Below, piece after piece: positions 25,770 through 38,400 of a DNA stretch of 53,346 bases (within the stretch, counting starts at the first letter, position 1; each line of letters starts with the position of its first letter). The DNA comes from Phycisphaerales bacterium (GTDB lineage Bacteria; Planctomycetota; Phycisphaerae; Phycisphaerales; SM1A02): positions 1 through 53,346 of the forward strand of contig SIAK01000016.1 of the NCBI GenBank assembly GCA_009691805.1, read 5' to 3'. The notes beneath the pieces were generated by a model. That model had not been told where the DNA came from, ran no database searches, and was given only the letters and a program-made list of their open reading frames with translations. Both the position numbers and the translations under genes were made by a program.

Positions 25770-25824
25770 CGGTAGCACAACTGACTCTGACTCAGTTTGT
25801 CCTAGTTCGAATCTAGGATCCCCA
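25755..25824 (+). tRNA. tRNA-Gln, anticodon CTG
   Basis: The 70 bases fold as a standard cloverleaf. The acceptor stem is TGGGGAT/ATCCCCA, the D arm is GTGT/GCAC, and the anticodon stem ACTGA/TCAGT holds the loop CTCTGAC (anticodon CTG). The T stem CCTAG/CTAGG holds TTCGAAT. CCA is not encoded. The first 15 bases overlap the 3' end of asd, whose TAA is in the D arm. A strong terminator follows 9 bases later. Confidence 0.96.
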
Positions 25825-25833
25825 ATTCACCGC

Positions 25834-25869
25834 AACGAAACAGGCGCCGCACGGCGCCTGTTTCGTTTC
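25834..25869. terminator. Strong bidirectional intrinsic terminator
   Basis: A perfect 15-bp stem (AACGAAACAGGCGCC / GGCGCCTGTTTCGTT) with a 4-base loop GCAC ends in T-rich sequence on the plus strand and in the mirror A-rich sequence for the minus strand. It separates tRNA-Gln (rightward) from the end of the type II secretion operon (leftward), so it can serve both. Confidence 0.88.
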
Positions 25870-25887
25870 GCAATGTGCGTGCGTTCT

Positions 25888-26451
25888 TCAGAGTTGCGGA
25901 TACTGCACGGCGCGAATGCCGCGCAACCAAACGCGTGGTCCGCCAGCCGTTGGTTGAAACCACGCAACGAGATCAACCGATTGATGTTCCATCGCGTCGG
26001 AACCACCACCTTCAAGCAGCGAGAGATTGAACTCGTAACACGGACCAACTAACGCGCGCGTGCGCGCAGCCGCGACGAGTTCCGCAGAGAGTGACCACTC
26101 ACGAATCGGCGCAACGCCAGGATGGGTGGGTGTTCCTGCTTTTCCTGGAGGGAAGATCGCGAAGTGAAACTCGCCGTCACACCAGTGTGGCGCAGGATGC
26201 GGTCGCGCGAAGAGAAACACCGTTACTTGCAGCGTGTCAGGACGATCATTTCCATCGGTATCGACAGGCTTTGGCGCGAACGTGATGGCAATCGCATTCG
26301 GCAACATCGTCACGGGCGGCGGCGCGACCTCGATGGGTTTCGCAGCCATCGGCGCGCCGTCGGATGTGGTACGCGTCGTCTGACAACTCACTACGGTTGC
26401 CGAAAGCGCAAGCAGAGCAATGCGCAGAAATGGAGATGCATGCGTTGTCAT
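25888..26451 (-). CDS. Putative outer-membrane lipoprotein, last gene of the secretion operon
   Basis: The 187-residue protein has a lipoprotein signal (FLRIALLALSATVVSC, lipobox VVSC with Cys23); Gln at +2 favours the outer membrane. The mature part begins Thr/Pro-rich, then forms a beta-rich domain (NAIAITFAPKPVDTDGNDRP, TLQVTVFLFARP, EWSLSAELVAAARTRALVG). I do not recognise the family. Its ATG overlaps the stop of the giant secretin gene by four bases, so production is coupled to it. A pilotin-like or secretin-stabilising role is plausible from position and lipidation but is not shown by sequence. Confidence 0.78.
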   Translation of the reverse strand: MTTHASPFLRIALLALSATVVSCQTTRTTSDGAPMAAKPIEVAPPPVTMLPNAIAITFAPKPVDTDGNDRPDTLQVTVFLFARPHPAPHWCDGEFHFAIFPPGKAGTPTHPGVAPIREWSLSAELVAAARTRALVGPCYEFNLSLLEGGGSDAMEHQSVDLVAWFQPTAGGPRVWLRGIRAVQYPQL

Positions 26452-29400
26452 CGAGAAGGCGTAGTTCCTGCGGGCGTCGCTGGAGTCACAGGCGTCACGG
26501 ACGTTGTACTCGGAATGCTTCCTTCAGGAGAGTCCGCTGCTGCAGGCTCACTCGCAGCACCGATTGGTGCTTCAATCGAACCGTCGCTCGATGTGCGTGT
26601 AGACATCCCGCGCAATTCGCCTTGCCGAATCTGCTCGACAAGCGCTGGTGGCAGCGTGAGTTTATTCAGCGCATCCGCCGACAGGGACGCTGCAGTCGCT
26701 GCATGAGGCGAAGAAGAAGTTGGAGATCGCACGACGTGCGGTGTCAGCACGATCAACAGCTCGGTCTTCGAAGAGTTCTCCTTGAATTGTCGGAAGAGCG
26801 CGCCAATGAGTGGGATGTCGCCGAGGAACGGAATCTTTGTGTCAATGCGCTCGAAGCGATCACTGATGAGACCACCGATCACCACGGTCTGGCCATCCTT
26901 CACCGTGACCGTCGTCGTCGCGCGTCGACGCGTCACAACTGGACTCTCGAAGTTCTCCGAGATTTGCGTGGTCTGCAACGACAAGCGGGAAATCTCAGGC
27001 TCGATTTCCATGCGCACGAATCCGTCGGGATTGATCGACGGACGCACCTTGAGCAAGATGCCAATCTCCTCGGGTGTCACGCTCGATTGCTGACCGGCTG
27101 CAGAGAAACTCACGGAGTCTGGAAGTCGCACCGTCTCACCGACCTGAATAAATCCGTCGGAGTTGTTCTCCACCATCACCGAAGGATTCGAAAGCACTTG
27201 CACGCGACTCTGCGACGCGAGCGCGTTGATGAGAAGTTCGAAATCTTCCGTACCGATCGCGACATTCGGCGTGCCTTTGTTGGAGAAGAGTGAACCGAAG
27301 AAGGGCGCGCCCGCGCGTCCACCGATGCCCGGCACGTTGCCCATCCCTGCAGCGATGCCGACATCTCCAATCGTGCCCCGTCCAAACTCTGGTCCGATGG
27401 ATTCACTCGAGTCGAGCGAAATTTCCGCAAGCAGCACTTGAATCAACACCTGCGGCGGATCAACATCGAGTTCCTTGATGATCTCACGCACTTGCTCGAG
27501 ATACTTTGGACTCGCGTTGACGAGCACCGTGTTGGACTTCTGATCGCCGACAACCGTCACTTCGCGTTCAAGCAGTTTGGAAGCACTCGGCAATTGATCT
27601 GCGGAGAGTGTGGCAAGCACGCGCTTCTGGTCTTCCGACACAAACTGACTCACCACGCGCGCGACTTCGACCGCCGACGCATTTTTTAGCGCGTAGATGA
27701 ACGTGTCGCGCGTGTTCGTATCTTCCTTGTCAAGTTCAAGGACGACCTTCTCAACCAACTCCAGGAAATTCGCGGTGCCCGCGACGATCAAACTGTTGGT
27801 GCGATCGTCGACCGTGACAGAAAGAGATTGCCGCGCATCAGGAACGAGCGAAAGATCGCTGCCGATGTAACCCGCCGTCGAGCCCTCCATGGAAGGCGAC
27901 GCGCCTGCGACAGCGTTTGGATCGGCTGGATCCGTCTGCTCTCGCGGCTTGAGGACATACAGATTGCCCTGCTGTTTCAGATTGAAAAGTTCTTGCAGCA
28001 CGCGCGCCAACGCGTCCGCGTCGGCATTCGCGAGTTTGAAAATGCGAATGTTCTGCGAGCCCGACATCGAGCTGTCGAGATCGCGAATCATCTGCTCAAT
28101 CAATTCCATCGAATCACGCGGCGCGCGCACGATGATCGTGTTCGTCCGCACATCTGGCGTGAGCGAAATGGAGTTGCGCACCGCCGCGCTCACTTCGACC
28201 TCGACGCCTTCATCGCCCGCGCCGCCATCGAGTTGTTTGAGATACTTAAGAATCGTCGCCTGCTGCCCACCACGACCATTCAACCCGCCGCCGGAAAGCA
28301 CGCTCTGCACCAGTCCGACCATTTCAATGACATTCGCACTCTGCAGCGTGATGTACTTGATCTCGACCACTTGTGAAGGCTTCGCGCCATCCAACTGCGC
28401 GACAAGCCGACGCAGTGCTTGCACGTCCGCTTCTGATCCACTTGCGATCACTGCATTGAGTCGCGTCTCCGCACTCACCTGCACAGATCGATCGCCACGA
28501 CGTCGATTCTCTTCCGTGACGTACATCTCTTCGAGAAGGCGCACCATCTCTGGCGCAGAAGTCTTCGCGAGCGTGATCACTTCGAACGGTCTTCCGCCGA
28601 GTGAATCTGCCGCTGCCTTCGCGAGCAGATCCACAAGCCCGCGCACGACCTCAAAGTTCTCCGCACTCGCCGCAACGATGAGGCTGTTCGACGCGACATC
28701 TGCTGTGATCGAAACTTCATCGCTTGCAGTTTGATTCTCACCAAGCGAACGGGTGCGATCGCGCATGAGTTGCTGAATGCGCGGCGCAATCTGCTCCGCG
28801 CGCGCAGCCGTCAACGGAAGCACTTGCACGTTCACTGCGGGATTCGAAGGCAGCGCTTCAAGACGCGCGACGAGTTCTGTAATCGCCTGCGTGTCTTCCG
28901 GTCCACCCGCAACAAGCAAACTCGACGTGCGGGGATCTGCAATGATCAGCGGCTTCGCGCGCCGCTGCGCTTCGGGCGAAAGTTCCGCGTACCGACGCGC
29001 CATCACCGCATTCACAGCAGCGGCGATGCGATCGGCATTCGCCTTCTTCACGGCCACGACTTGCACAAGCCCCTCGCCGAGTTCCGCAGGTGTGTCAAGT
29101 TCGGACACGAGGCCGACAATAGTCTCGTAGACATCATTGCCAGCAGCAACAAGCAACTGATTGGTGCGGTCATCCGCAATCACCGTGGCGCGTTGAAGAT
29201 CCGCGGTCTCTGGCTCGACGCGTCGCAATCGTTCCACGCGCGCATCCAATAGTTTCTGCACCATCGGAGCAACACGCGCAGCGGAGGCGTGCACCAATCT
29301 AATCGTCTTCACTTCGCGAATCTCAGGCGAGATGGCTTGATCGAGGCTCTTCAGCAGTTCCTCAAGCACGATGAAGGAACGCGGACTTGTCGAGATCACA

Positions 29401-32400
29401 ATCGAGTTCGTGCGTTCGTCAGGAATCGCGCGCACTCGATCTTCTGGCCGCACAACCTTTGAAGCGACCTGCTGATCAAAGAGCGACACGAGCAGCGGCG
29501 CAATGCGCGAGGCGCTTGCATGCTCGACGGGATACACGCGCACCAACGCTCCAGGTGCAGCCGCCTCGACATCGAGTTGCTTGATGAGTTCGACAACGAG
29601 GTCCATGTTCTGCACCGTGCCGACGAGCACCAACGCGCGCAACGCAGGCTCGGGTCGGATCACCAGTTGCGAGAACGGCACAAAAATTTCACTCTCAATC
29701 GCAGCGATGGGCGTGCCATCAGGAGCCGTGCGCGCGGCGCGAATACGCGCGACTTGCTTCTGCATCGGCGCGGCTTCTGGCAACTTCGTCGAACCATCAA
29801 CGAGCACTGCCTTCAACATCTCCGCGAGATCGGTCGGATCCGCGTAGGTCAACTTCACGATGCGTGGCTCGACCCAGCCGATCGCGACATTCGAGTCGAG
29901 TCGATCGCGAAGCACTTCTACAAACGCGACTGCCTCTTCCTTGCCCGCAACAATGATCGTGTTCGTGCGATCGTCCGTCGACATCGCGACGCCTTCAAGC
30001 AGCGCCTTTCCCGTTTCGCTGTCGGGCACTGCCATCACACTTGAACCTGTCACCTGCCCGAGGACTTTGCCCTGCGCGAAAAGTTCACGCACGATGCGCG
30101 CAAACTGCGTCGCTTGCATGTTCTCAAGCGGGAAGATGCGCACCACCGCTGCATCGGTTACAGGCAAGCGATCAAACAGCGCGGCGATTTCTTCAAGCGC
30201 GCGCACGTTGTCCGGAGTGGACGACAGGAGCAAGGAGTTACTCGTGACATCTGCAAGCACGCGAATCGGCTTCTGTAAATCAAGCGCGATGTCTCCCGCG
30301 TCGGTGCCCTCGCGCTGGATGCGAAGTCGGCGAATCTGCTCTTGCAATGCAGTCGCAAGCGAAGATGGCTTCTGCCCTGCGACCGGAGGCGCGACGAGTT
30401 GCTGCAAGGTCGCAGCGACGCTCGTCGCAGAAGCATTGCGAAGACGCACAACGCGCGCAGTCCCTTCTGCTTCTGGCGGATCACTATCAATGCCCTTGAT
30501 GAGACTCAGCACGATGTCTCGGTCCGCTGGATTCGCAACAACAACCAACGCAGCGCGACCTGGAACTGCAGCAACCTTGATCGGTTCACTGATCACCCGT
30601 GACGGCGAGTCGATCGGTTGCGCCTTATCGAGTCCAATCGTTTCAACAATCTTCTTCGCATCTTCGGGCGCGAGGTTCTTGAGTTCGATGATGAAGATGC
30701 CTTTGTCTGCCGCAGGCGCCATCGCATCAAGTTGCAAGGCAAGCGTCTTAATCTCTTCGAAGAGTGGACCCGTAGAAGCGACGACTAAACCGTTCGACGC
30801 GGTATCCACTTGAATCGACAATGGAACGCCGGCTTGCCGTGCTCGCTCCGCAAACGCGCCGCGCAACGCACCCGCGACGCGCACAGCGGACGCCTTAGTC
30901 AACGGAAGCAAATGCACCGCAAGACCTTCGGCTGCAGCCTGTTGCTCAAGTGCTTCTGCAATCGCGAGGATCTGCGCGAAGTCTTCATCGGAAGCGCGCA
31001 CGATCAGCGCGTTGCTCGTCATGTCGCCGACAATGCGCACACCGCGATCACGACCAGAGTTGCGCGAGGGCCCGTACACGCGCTCAATCGCGCGCGCGAG
31101 TTGCTCCGGGTTGCCGCTTCTTACAGGAATGAGGCGAGCTGGAGGAAGTCGCGCGTAATCAGGCTTGTCGAGTTCTGCGATGACTGCCTCGATGCGACGC
31201 ATTGCTTGGGCGGATGCGCCGACAACAAGCGTGTTCGACAATTCATCCGCGCTGCAACTGACCATGTCTTCTGACACAGGCGCAACCACCACAGGAGCTG
31301 GTTGCTCGCCAGGCTTTGCTGGTTCAGCAGGCTTCGCTGGCGGCTGCTGCGTGTGGAACGCTTCGTTGATCGCGTCGGCGACGCCACGCGCGTCAGCATG
31401 CAAGAGCGCAATCACGCGCAACTGCCGTGATGCGTCCAATTGCTCAGTGTCGAGCTTCGCCACCAGCTCACGAATGCCCGCCCACTCACTCTCCGCCGCG
31501 GAAACAACGAGAGAGTTTGTCCCCGCATCGGCGACGATGCGCACGGATTGCTTCGATGGAGAATCTGTGTCGAGCGCGAAGCGTCCATAGAAGTTCGAGA
31601 GCGCGGTCGCCACCGCGGGCGACTTCGCATGCGTGAGTGGAATGAAATCCGTCACACGCGGCAGACTCGATGCGATGTCAATCGATTTGAGAATCTCGTT
31701 GATCGTCACGAATTGTTCGGTCGTGGCAGCAACGAGCAATTGATTGCCCGCCTCGCTCGCATCAATGCGCGGCGCTGGCACTGCTTCGGTCCCTTCGCCG
31801 ACAAGACGCGAGAGCGTGTCCGCGACCATTCCTGCAGCAGCGTGCTGCAAGACAATCACGCGATATTCAATCGCTGCCTTCGCGGGAACCTCTTCGAGTT
31901 GCTTGAGCACGGACGCGATCACTTCGAAACTGAGTTCATCTGCGGTGACGATGAGCGCGTTGGAACGTTTGTCCGCAACGATGCGCGCGTTCACTTGCAC
32001 GGCGGGCGCAGCAGGATCAAGCTTGATCGCAACGCCTTGCGTGCGTCCCTTCGAATCGAGTTGCAACGCTTGCGTGAGAATGCGAACCGCTTCCTCCGCC
32101 TTCGCGTTGGTCAACTGAAATGTGCGAATCGTTGTTTCGGCGGCGCTTGACGGAGCATCAAGGCGATCCATCAACGCGCGCACTTGTTCGAATTGCTGCG
32201 CGGGCGCATTCAACACGATGCTGTTCGTGCGAACATCTGCTGTGACGACAACGCCTTGCACGCTCGAACCGCGTCGCGCGAATTGCTCCGTCACGAGTCG
32301 CGCAACATCCGTCGCTTGCGCTTTCTTGAGCACGATGATTTCAATGCGTCGCTCTGCACCCGAGGAGGGGAGATCCAACTTCGCAAGGAGATCGCGAATG

Positions 32401-35400
32401 ACGCCAAGCTCCTCTGGCGTTCCTGCCACAAGCAACGCGCCGCCCGCTGCTGAGGCGATGACCGTCGCGCTCGATGCACTGCCCGATGCAGCGCTGCTCT
32501 CGGTGAGGAAGAGGTTCAGCGACTGCGCAAGTTCCGAGGCTTCCACGAACTGCGCGTTGAGTACAGCGGTCGCACGGTCAGGTGCAGCGAGCGAAGCGTC
32601 AAGCGAACTGAGCAACCCGGCGACTGCCTCGTGCTGCGACGCGGTTGCGCGCACGACAATCTGCCGAGACTTCGGGCTTGCAAAGAGTGAAGAGCGACCA
32701 CTCGCATTCCCCGCTTGCGCTTCTCCTGGTCGTTGCGCGCGCTCGCCAAGCGTCTCGCGCACAAGCGACGCGAGTGTGTCCACATCACCGTGCTTCACGG
32801 CGTACACCTTCACGAGTCGTTGTTCCGTTTCGGATGGCGCAACATCGAGCGACGCGACGATGCCCTCGACAAGCGTGAAGCGATCTCCACGACCCGCAAC
32901 GATGAGCACATTGCGGCGATCATCCGCGCGCACAGAAACAGCGTCTTCCGCGCCAGCGCCGCCCATCTCTGTCAAGAGTGTTTCCACGGTGCGAGCAATG
33001 TCGCCAGCGCGCGCGTGCGCGAGTGGCACGATGCGAAACTGAAACTCTCGCGCGGCCTCTGGAACATCAAAGACTGCGACAAGTTCCGTGATCTCCGCAA
33101 GGTCCGTGTCATTAGCCGCGACAAAGATGCTCTTGCTGCGCGAATCGCCGACGATCGAAATCGTTCGCGCACCGGAACGCGCACGACCACCCGAAGCCAA
33201 GCGCGCGCGATCATCAAAGAGGCGTTGCAACGCCTCAGCGACACGCGTCGCGTCCGCGTGCTGGAGTCTCACAGGTTGCACCTTGAATTCAGACGATGCG
33301 GGTCGGTCGATCTCTTTCAGTAGCGCACGAATCTCCGCGCGCACAGATGCATCCGCGCGCACGAGCAGAACGCCCGCGCCGTCTTCAGGAATCACAAGGA
33401 CCGACGCGCGGCGTTCGCGATCGCTTCCAACAACGACCTGCTCAATCATCTTCGCAGCAACAGTTGGCGTGAGTGCGATCAGTGGAATGACTTCGAGCGG
33501 CTTCGCTTCACTCGCAACAGGTTGATCAAGCGTGGCGATGAGACCATCAAGATCTTCAAACTCACCCGAGCCACCCACAACGATCGTATTCGTGCGCGCA
33601 TCCGCTGCGAACTCTGGCGTGCGGACGACGATGCCCTGCTGCGAAAGTCCTCGTCCACGCGATGCATAAATCTGTGTCAGCGTCGCGGCGATATCCACAG
33701 CGCGCGCGTTTTTCACCGGAATAATGCGCACGGTCGGAAGCGCCGCGATTTGTTCGCGATCGATATAGGTAATGAATCGATCCGCGAAGGCGATTGCTTC
33801 GGGCGAGCCAATGACAGTCACGGCATTCACGCCAGGTTCCGCAAAGACGCGAACTTTGGATGGATCGAAAGTGAGTTCTTCCGACGCTGTCCCGTTCGAA
33901 CTGAGCGTCACCGCTAACGCGCGGATGCGCGCACTCCCTGCACTAGGCTGAGAGAGTTGACGAAAGGATTCCGCCACGCGCGCACTCGACGCATTGGTGA
34001 GCGGATAGGACCGAACGACGACGCGCTCGGTTGCTGTGCTGCGCGCGAGCGTCGCAATCAACTGCCCAACAGATTCGAAATCCGCATCGGTTGCAATGAC
34101 GAGGAGCGCGCGCTGTTCAAGATCGGCGACGATCGCGACGCGCTTGGTGAGATCACCAGGCGCACCACCACTCGGTGTCATCTTTGCGATGGATTGCTGC
34201 ACGACGGTGGCAAGTTGCGCAGGATCGACGCTTGCGGGAAGTGGAATCGCGCGAATCTTCGTCGCGCCTTTTGGCAATCCGTTCGAGGCTTGCTCGACAA
34301 GCTTCATCACGCGCTCAATCTCGCGTGGGCTTCCAAGCAGTAAGAGACTGTTTGTCGCTTCATCGACGGCGATCGTCACGCCGTTGTCTTCGTGTGTCGT
34401 GTCGTCTGTCGTTGGACGCGTTGGAACGAGGGGCGCAACTGGCGGCGCGGCCACTGCGGGCGTTGGAACGGGACCACCATCTTGCGCGATAGTCGCGAAC
34501 AGACCTGCAAGAATGTGTGCAGCAAGTGGCGCGAAGTGCGGATCTGCTTGCGATCGCCCGCCCTCTGGCGCAGTCGATGAAGGCGTCGACTTCGCAGGCG
34601 CTTCTTCATAGCGCTTGAGCAACTCATCCACGGTGATGACTTCAACACCACCATCTTGCGATTCCAACATACGGCGCAGAAGTGCAGCGACTTCAGCAGC
34701 GTTTGCGCCTGATCCATCGAGTGGCACCGAGCGGAACTGCCGATTGCTCGCGACTGTTGCACGATCAAGTTTCGAGACGATGCCTTCAATCGCGGTGTAC
34801 TGCGCTTCGGTCGCGCGCACCAGCAGCGAATTACTCGACGCGTTCACGCGAATGATCGGCGGCTGCTCATCGCTGTCATCCATGTCGAACACATCCGCGA
34901 GTGCTGCGGCGATTTCGGTTGCGTCTCCGTTCTTCACCGTCAACACTTGCACGAAGCGAGGCGCTCCGCCTGTGCGACCTGCATCGAGTTGCCGCAACAT
35001 TTCTTCCGCAGCATCGAGCTGCGAAGGCGTTGCACTGATGATGACCGCATTGAGGCGCGCATCCGCCGCGACCTTGAGCACCGGCTCCTTCACAAGCGGC
35101 GCACCGGATCGTTGGAACGCCCGACCTTGTCGCGCAGTGTCATCGACGAGCAGTCGTTCGATGAGCGGCGCAAGCGTTTCCGCTCGCGCAGTCTTCAGGA
35201 ACACCGTGCGTACACGCGCCGCATCACGCGGGCCTTGCACATCAATCGCGGCGATGATCTTGTCTGACTCCACCAACATCTCTGGCGAACCCGTGACGAC
35301 GATGGCGTTGCTCGATGGCTCCGCACTGACCACGGGTTTACGGGATTTTGGGTCGGCGGCACTCCGCGCATCGAGTGCTGCTTGCACACTCGGCACAACA

Positions 35401-38400
35401 TCCACCGCGGACGCTTGAATCAAGGAGTACACACGCGTCTCCGTCGTCACGCCTTCGTTGCGCGGCGCGTCGAGCTGCGCGATGATCTCATTCGCCATCG
35501 GCATGAGCGCTGTCGGCGCAGTCACAATCACGCGCATGTTGAGCGAGTCCGCAACAACACGAGGCTCCGCGACAGGCAAGCCTGCACGCACAATCGCCGC
35601 CAACTCTTGCGGCCAACGGGCGCGATCACTCAGCATCGGTTGCAGCGCAGAAACGACAGTTTCTGGTGCGATGTAACGAAGTGACACGACGCGCACATCA
35701 CTGCTCGGCGCGGCGAATGCTTCCGCATCGAGTGTCGTGAGAATGCTCTTCGCGCGCTCCGCTTCATCCTTCGAACCCACGATGAGCACAGTGCCGCTTC
35801 CAGTCGGAACACTCAATTCAACTTTCAGCACTCCACCGGTAGGCCCCGTGCGCTCAAGCACGCGCGTCACTTGTTCGGCGAGATTGCGCGCGTCACCCTT
35901 GACTGGTGTGAACACAAACCACGTGCGCTCGGCGAGATCAAGAGGCGAGTCCAATTGCGTGATGAGACCCTCCGCGACAATCATGACGCGCGATGCGCCT
36001 GACACGATGAGCGAATTCGTGCGCGCATCTGCTTCGACGCGCACAGGCGGCGTCGCATCGGGCTGACCACGATTGCGCCGCATCCGTTCAAGCACGATGC
36101 GCGGATCCGTTTCCTGTTGATCAGCGAGCAGCCGCTGCACGAGCGGCGCAACTTTCGCAGCATCCGCATGCTTCAACGGGAATGTTTTCGCATCGACTGC
36201 GTCGAGGTTGGGCGAACTATCGAGCTCCTTGATGAGCTTCTCCGCGATTTCCAAATCAGACGCGCGTCCCACCAAGAGCAGTGCATTCGCGCCGCTTGCA
36301 GCCATGACCTTCACGGAGACCACTTCGCCTGTCGCTGGATTGATCGCACTCGCAAGCGCTTGCGTGAGTGAAGCGGCAATCCCGGCAGCATCTGCATACT
36401 GCAATGGACGAACGCGCACGCTCGCCTCATCAAACGCACTTCCCGTCGATCCATCGCTGCTCGCTCCCGCAGGCGCATCGAGTTGCGCGATGAGCGCTTC
36501 AGCAACAGGCATCAACACATCCGGCGCACTGACGATGATCGTGTTCGAGCGGCGATCCGCCGCAACGTCGAGTGCTCGCGCGCCTTCTCCGCGAAGGCTT
36601 GGCTCCACTTGCGCAAGCCGTCCTGAAAGAGTTTGTTCAACGAGTGGTGCAAGTTGCTCCGCGCGCGCGGACTTCAATTTGAAGACACGCAACGTCGTCG
36701 CAGGAACACTCGTCCCCTGCACCCCCTTCACGACCGATTCGACCTTCGTGAAAATGTCGGGAGGACCACTCACGACGAGCGTCTTCGATACTGGCTCCGT
36801 GCTGATGACCGCTTGCGCACTTCCAGCGCCGAGTTGACTTGCGGCAGCAAGTTGACGCAGCGTCGCCGCCATCGCATCAAGACTGCCATCGCTGATTTTC
36901 CACGTGCGAATCTCCGCGGGCGTCGATTCCTTCTGGCTATCGAGTTGCTCAACGAGCTTTGCGAACCCTGCCATGCGCGCCATCGGCGCGTCGACAATGA
37001 GCGCGTTCATCTGCGCGTCCGCACGCACAACAACTTCGCGCGGCTTCGCAAGTTCAGGTCGTGCGCGACCCCGTGGATCTACAGGCACTGTCGGCTGCGG
37101 GAACATTTCATCAAGCGTCTTCGCAAGATCAACCGCGCGCGCGACAGCGAGCGGAAAGATGCGAATCTCGCGATCGTCCGCGCTGCCCTTGTTCGCATCG
37201 TTGAGATCGGCGATGACTGCTTCGATCTCGGGGAGAAGTTCCGCATGTGCGGAGACGATGATCGCGTTGGTCTGCGGCTCAGCAGTGATCGACACAGGTC
37301 GCGCACTGCGATCTTCGAGTGAACGCTGCGCGTAGGTACTCGACAGCGCTTGTGCGAGCACCGTCGCGTCTGCAGTCCGCAGTTGAAGAATGCGAATGGG
37401 CGGAGCAGTGCCCGATTGCACATCCATCGACTTCACCAAACTCGCGAGCAACTGGTGTTGCGTTTCCGACGCAGCGATGAGCAATGAATTTGTCTTCTCA
37501 ACGCAATCGATGATCGGCTCGCGCGCGAAACCCGCCGCCGAACCCAAGCGCCCTTGCGCCATGCCATCGAGGAACAACTTGGCATCCGCAGCCTTTGCGT
37601 ACTGCAATGGAATGACGCGAATGTTCGCCGCAGGGGCTTGCGCGCGAAGCACTTGATCGCACGCTGCAGCGAAACGCGTTGTGGCTTCCTCTGTGCCCGA
37701 CACAAGCACAGTGCCATTGGGCGCGTCTACTTCAATCACGACCTCTGGCGTTGCACCTTCAGGCGATTCGCTCGCAAGCAACTTGCCGACGCGTTCTGCA
37801 AGTTGCGCAGGATCGAGAGTCAGTGCATCAATCACCCGCAAGGTCTTGCGCACCGGAACTGCTTGCAACTGTTCGAGCAATTCTTCCGTCTTCGCGAATG
37901 TCGTGTCATCACCCGCAACAATGAGCGTGCGGCTCTCGATCGATGTCTGTACAAGCACTTCGACAGACTTGCCACCATTCGCCGCAGGTGTGCTCAACAT
38001 GCCGCGCGCTGCGAGGTCGCGAAGATTCTGCGCGATCTTCTCCATGTCGCCGCGCTCCACGTGATAGGTGCGTAGCGTTGCCTGTGGAGGAAGTGGAATG
38101 CGATCGAGTTCCGCGACAAGTGATTCGAAACTCGTGCGTCGTTCCTTCGGTGCTTCGACGATCAAGGAGTTGGTCGTTGGATCCGCTGCAACAAAAACTT
38201 CCTTCGGCTTCTGCAAGTGTGGCAAAGGACGACCGCGTGAGTCGAGCGGCATCGGCGGTGTTGGAAACAATCGGTCAAGCGCAATCGCGAGATCTGCAGC
38301 CTTCGCTGCCTTCAGTCCAACCACAAATGTTTCGCGAGCCGAACTCTGACTCGTGTCGCCTGCGCGATTCAATTGTTCGACGAACTCACGCACGGATTCA

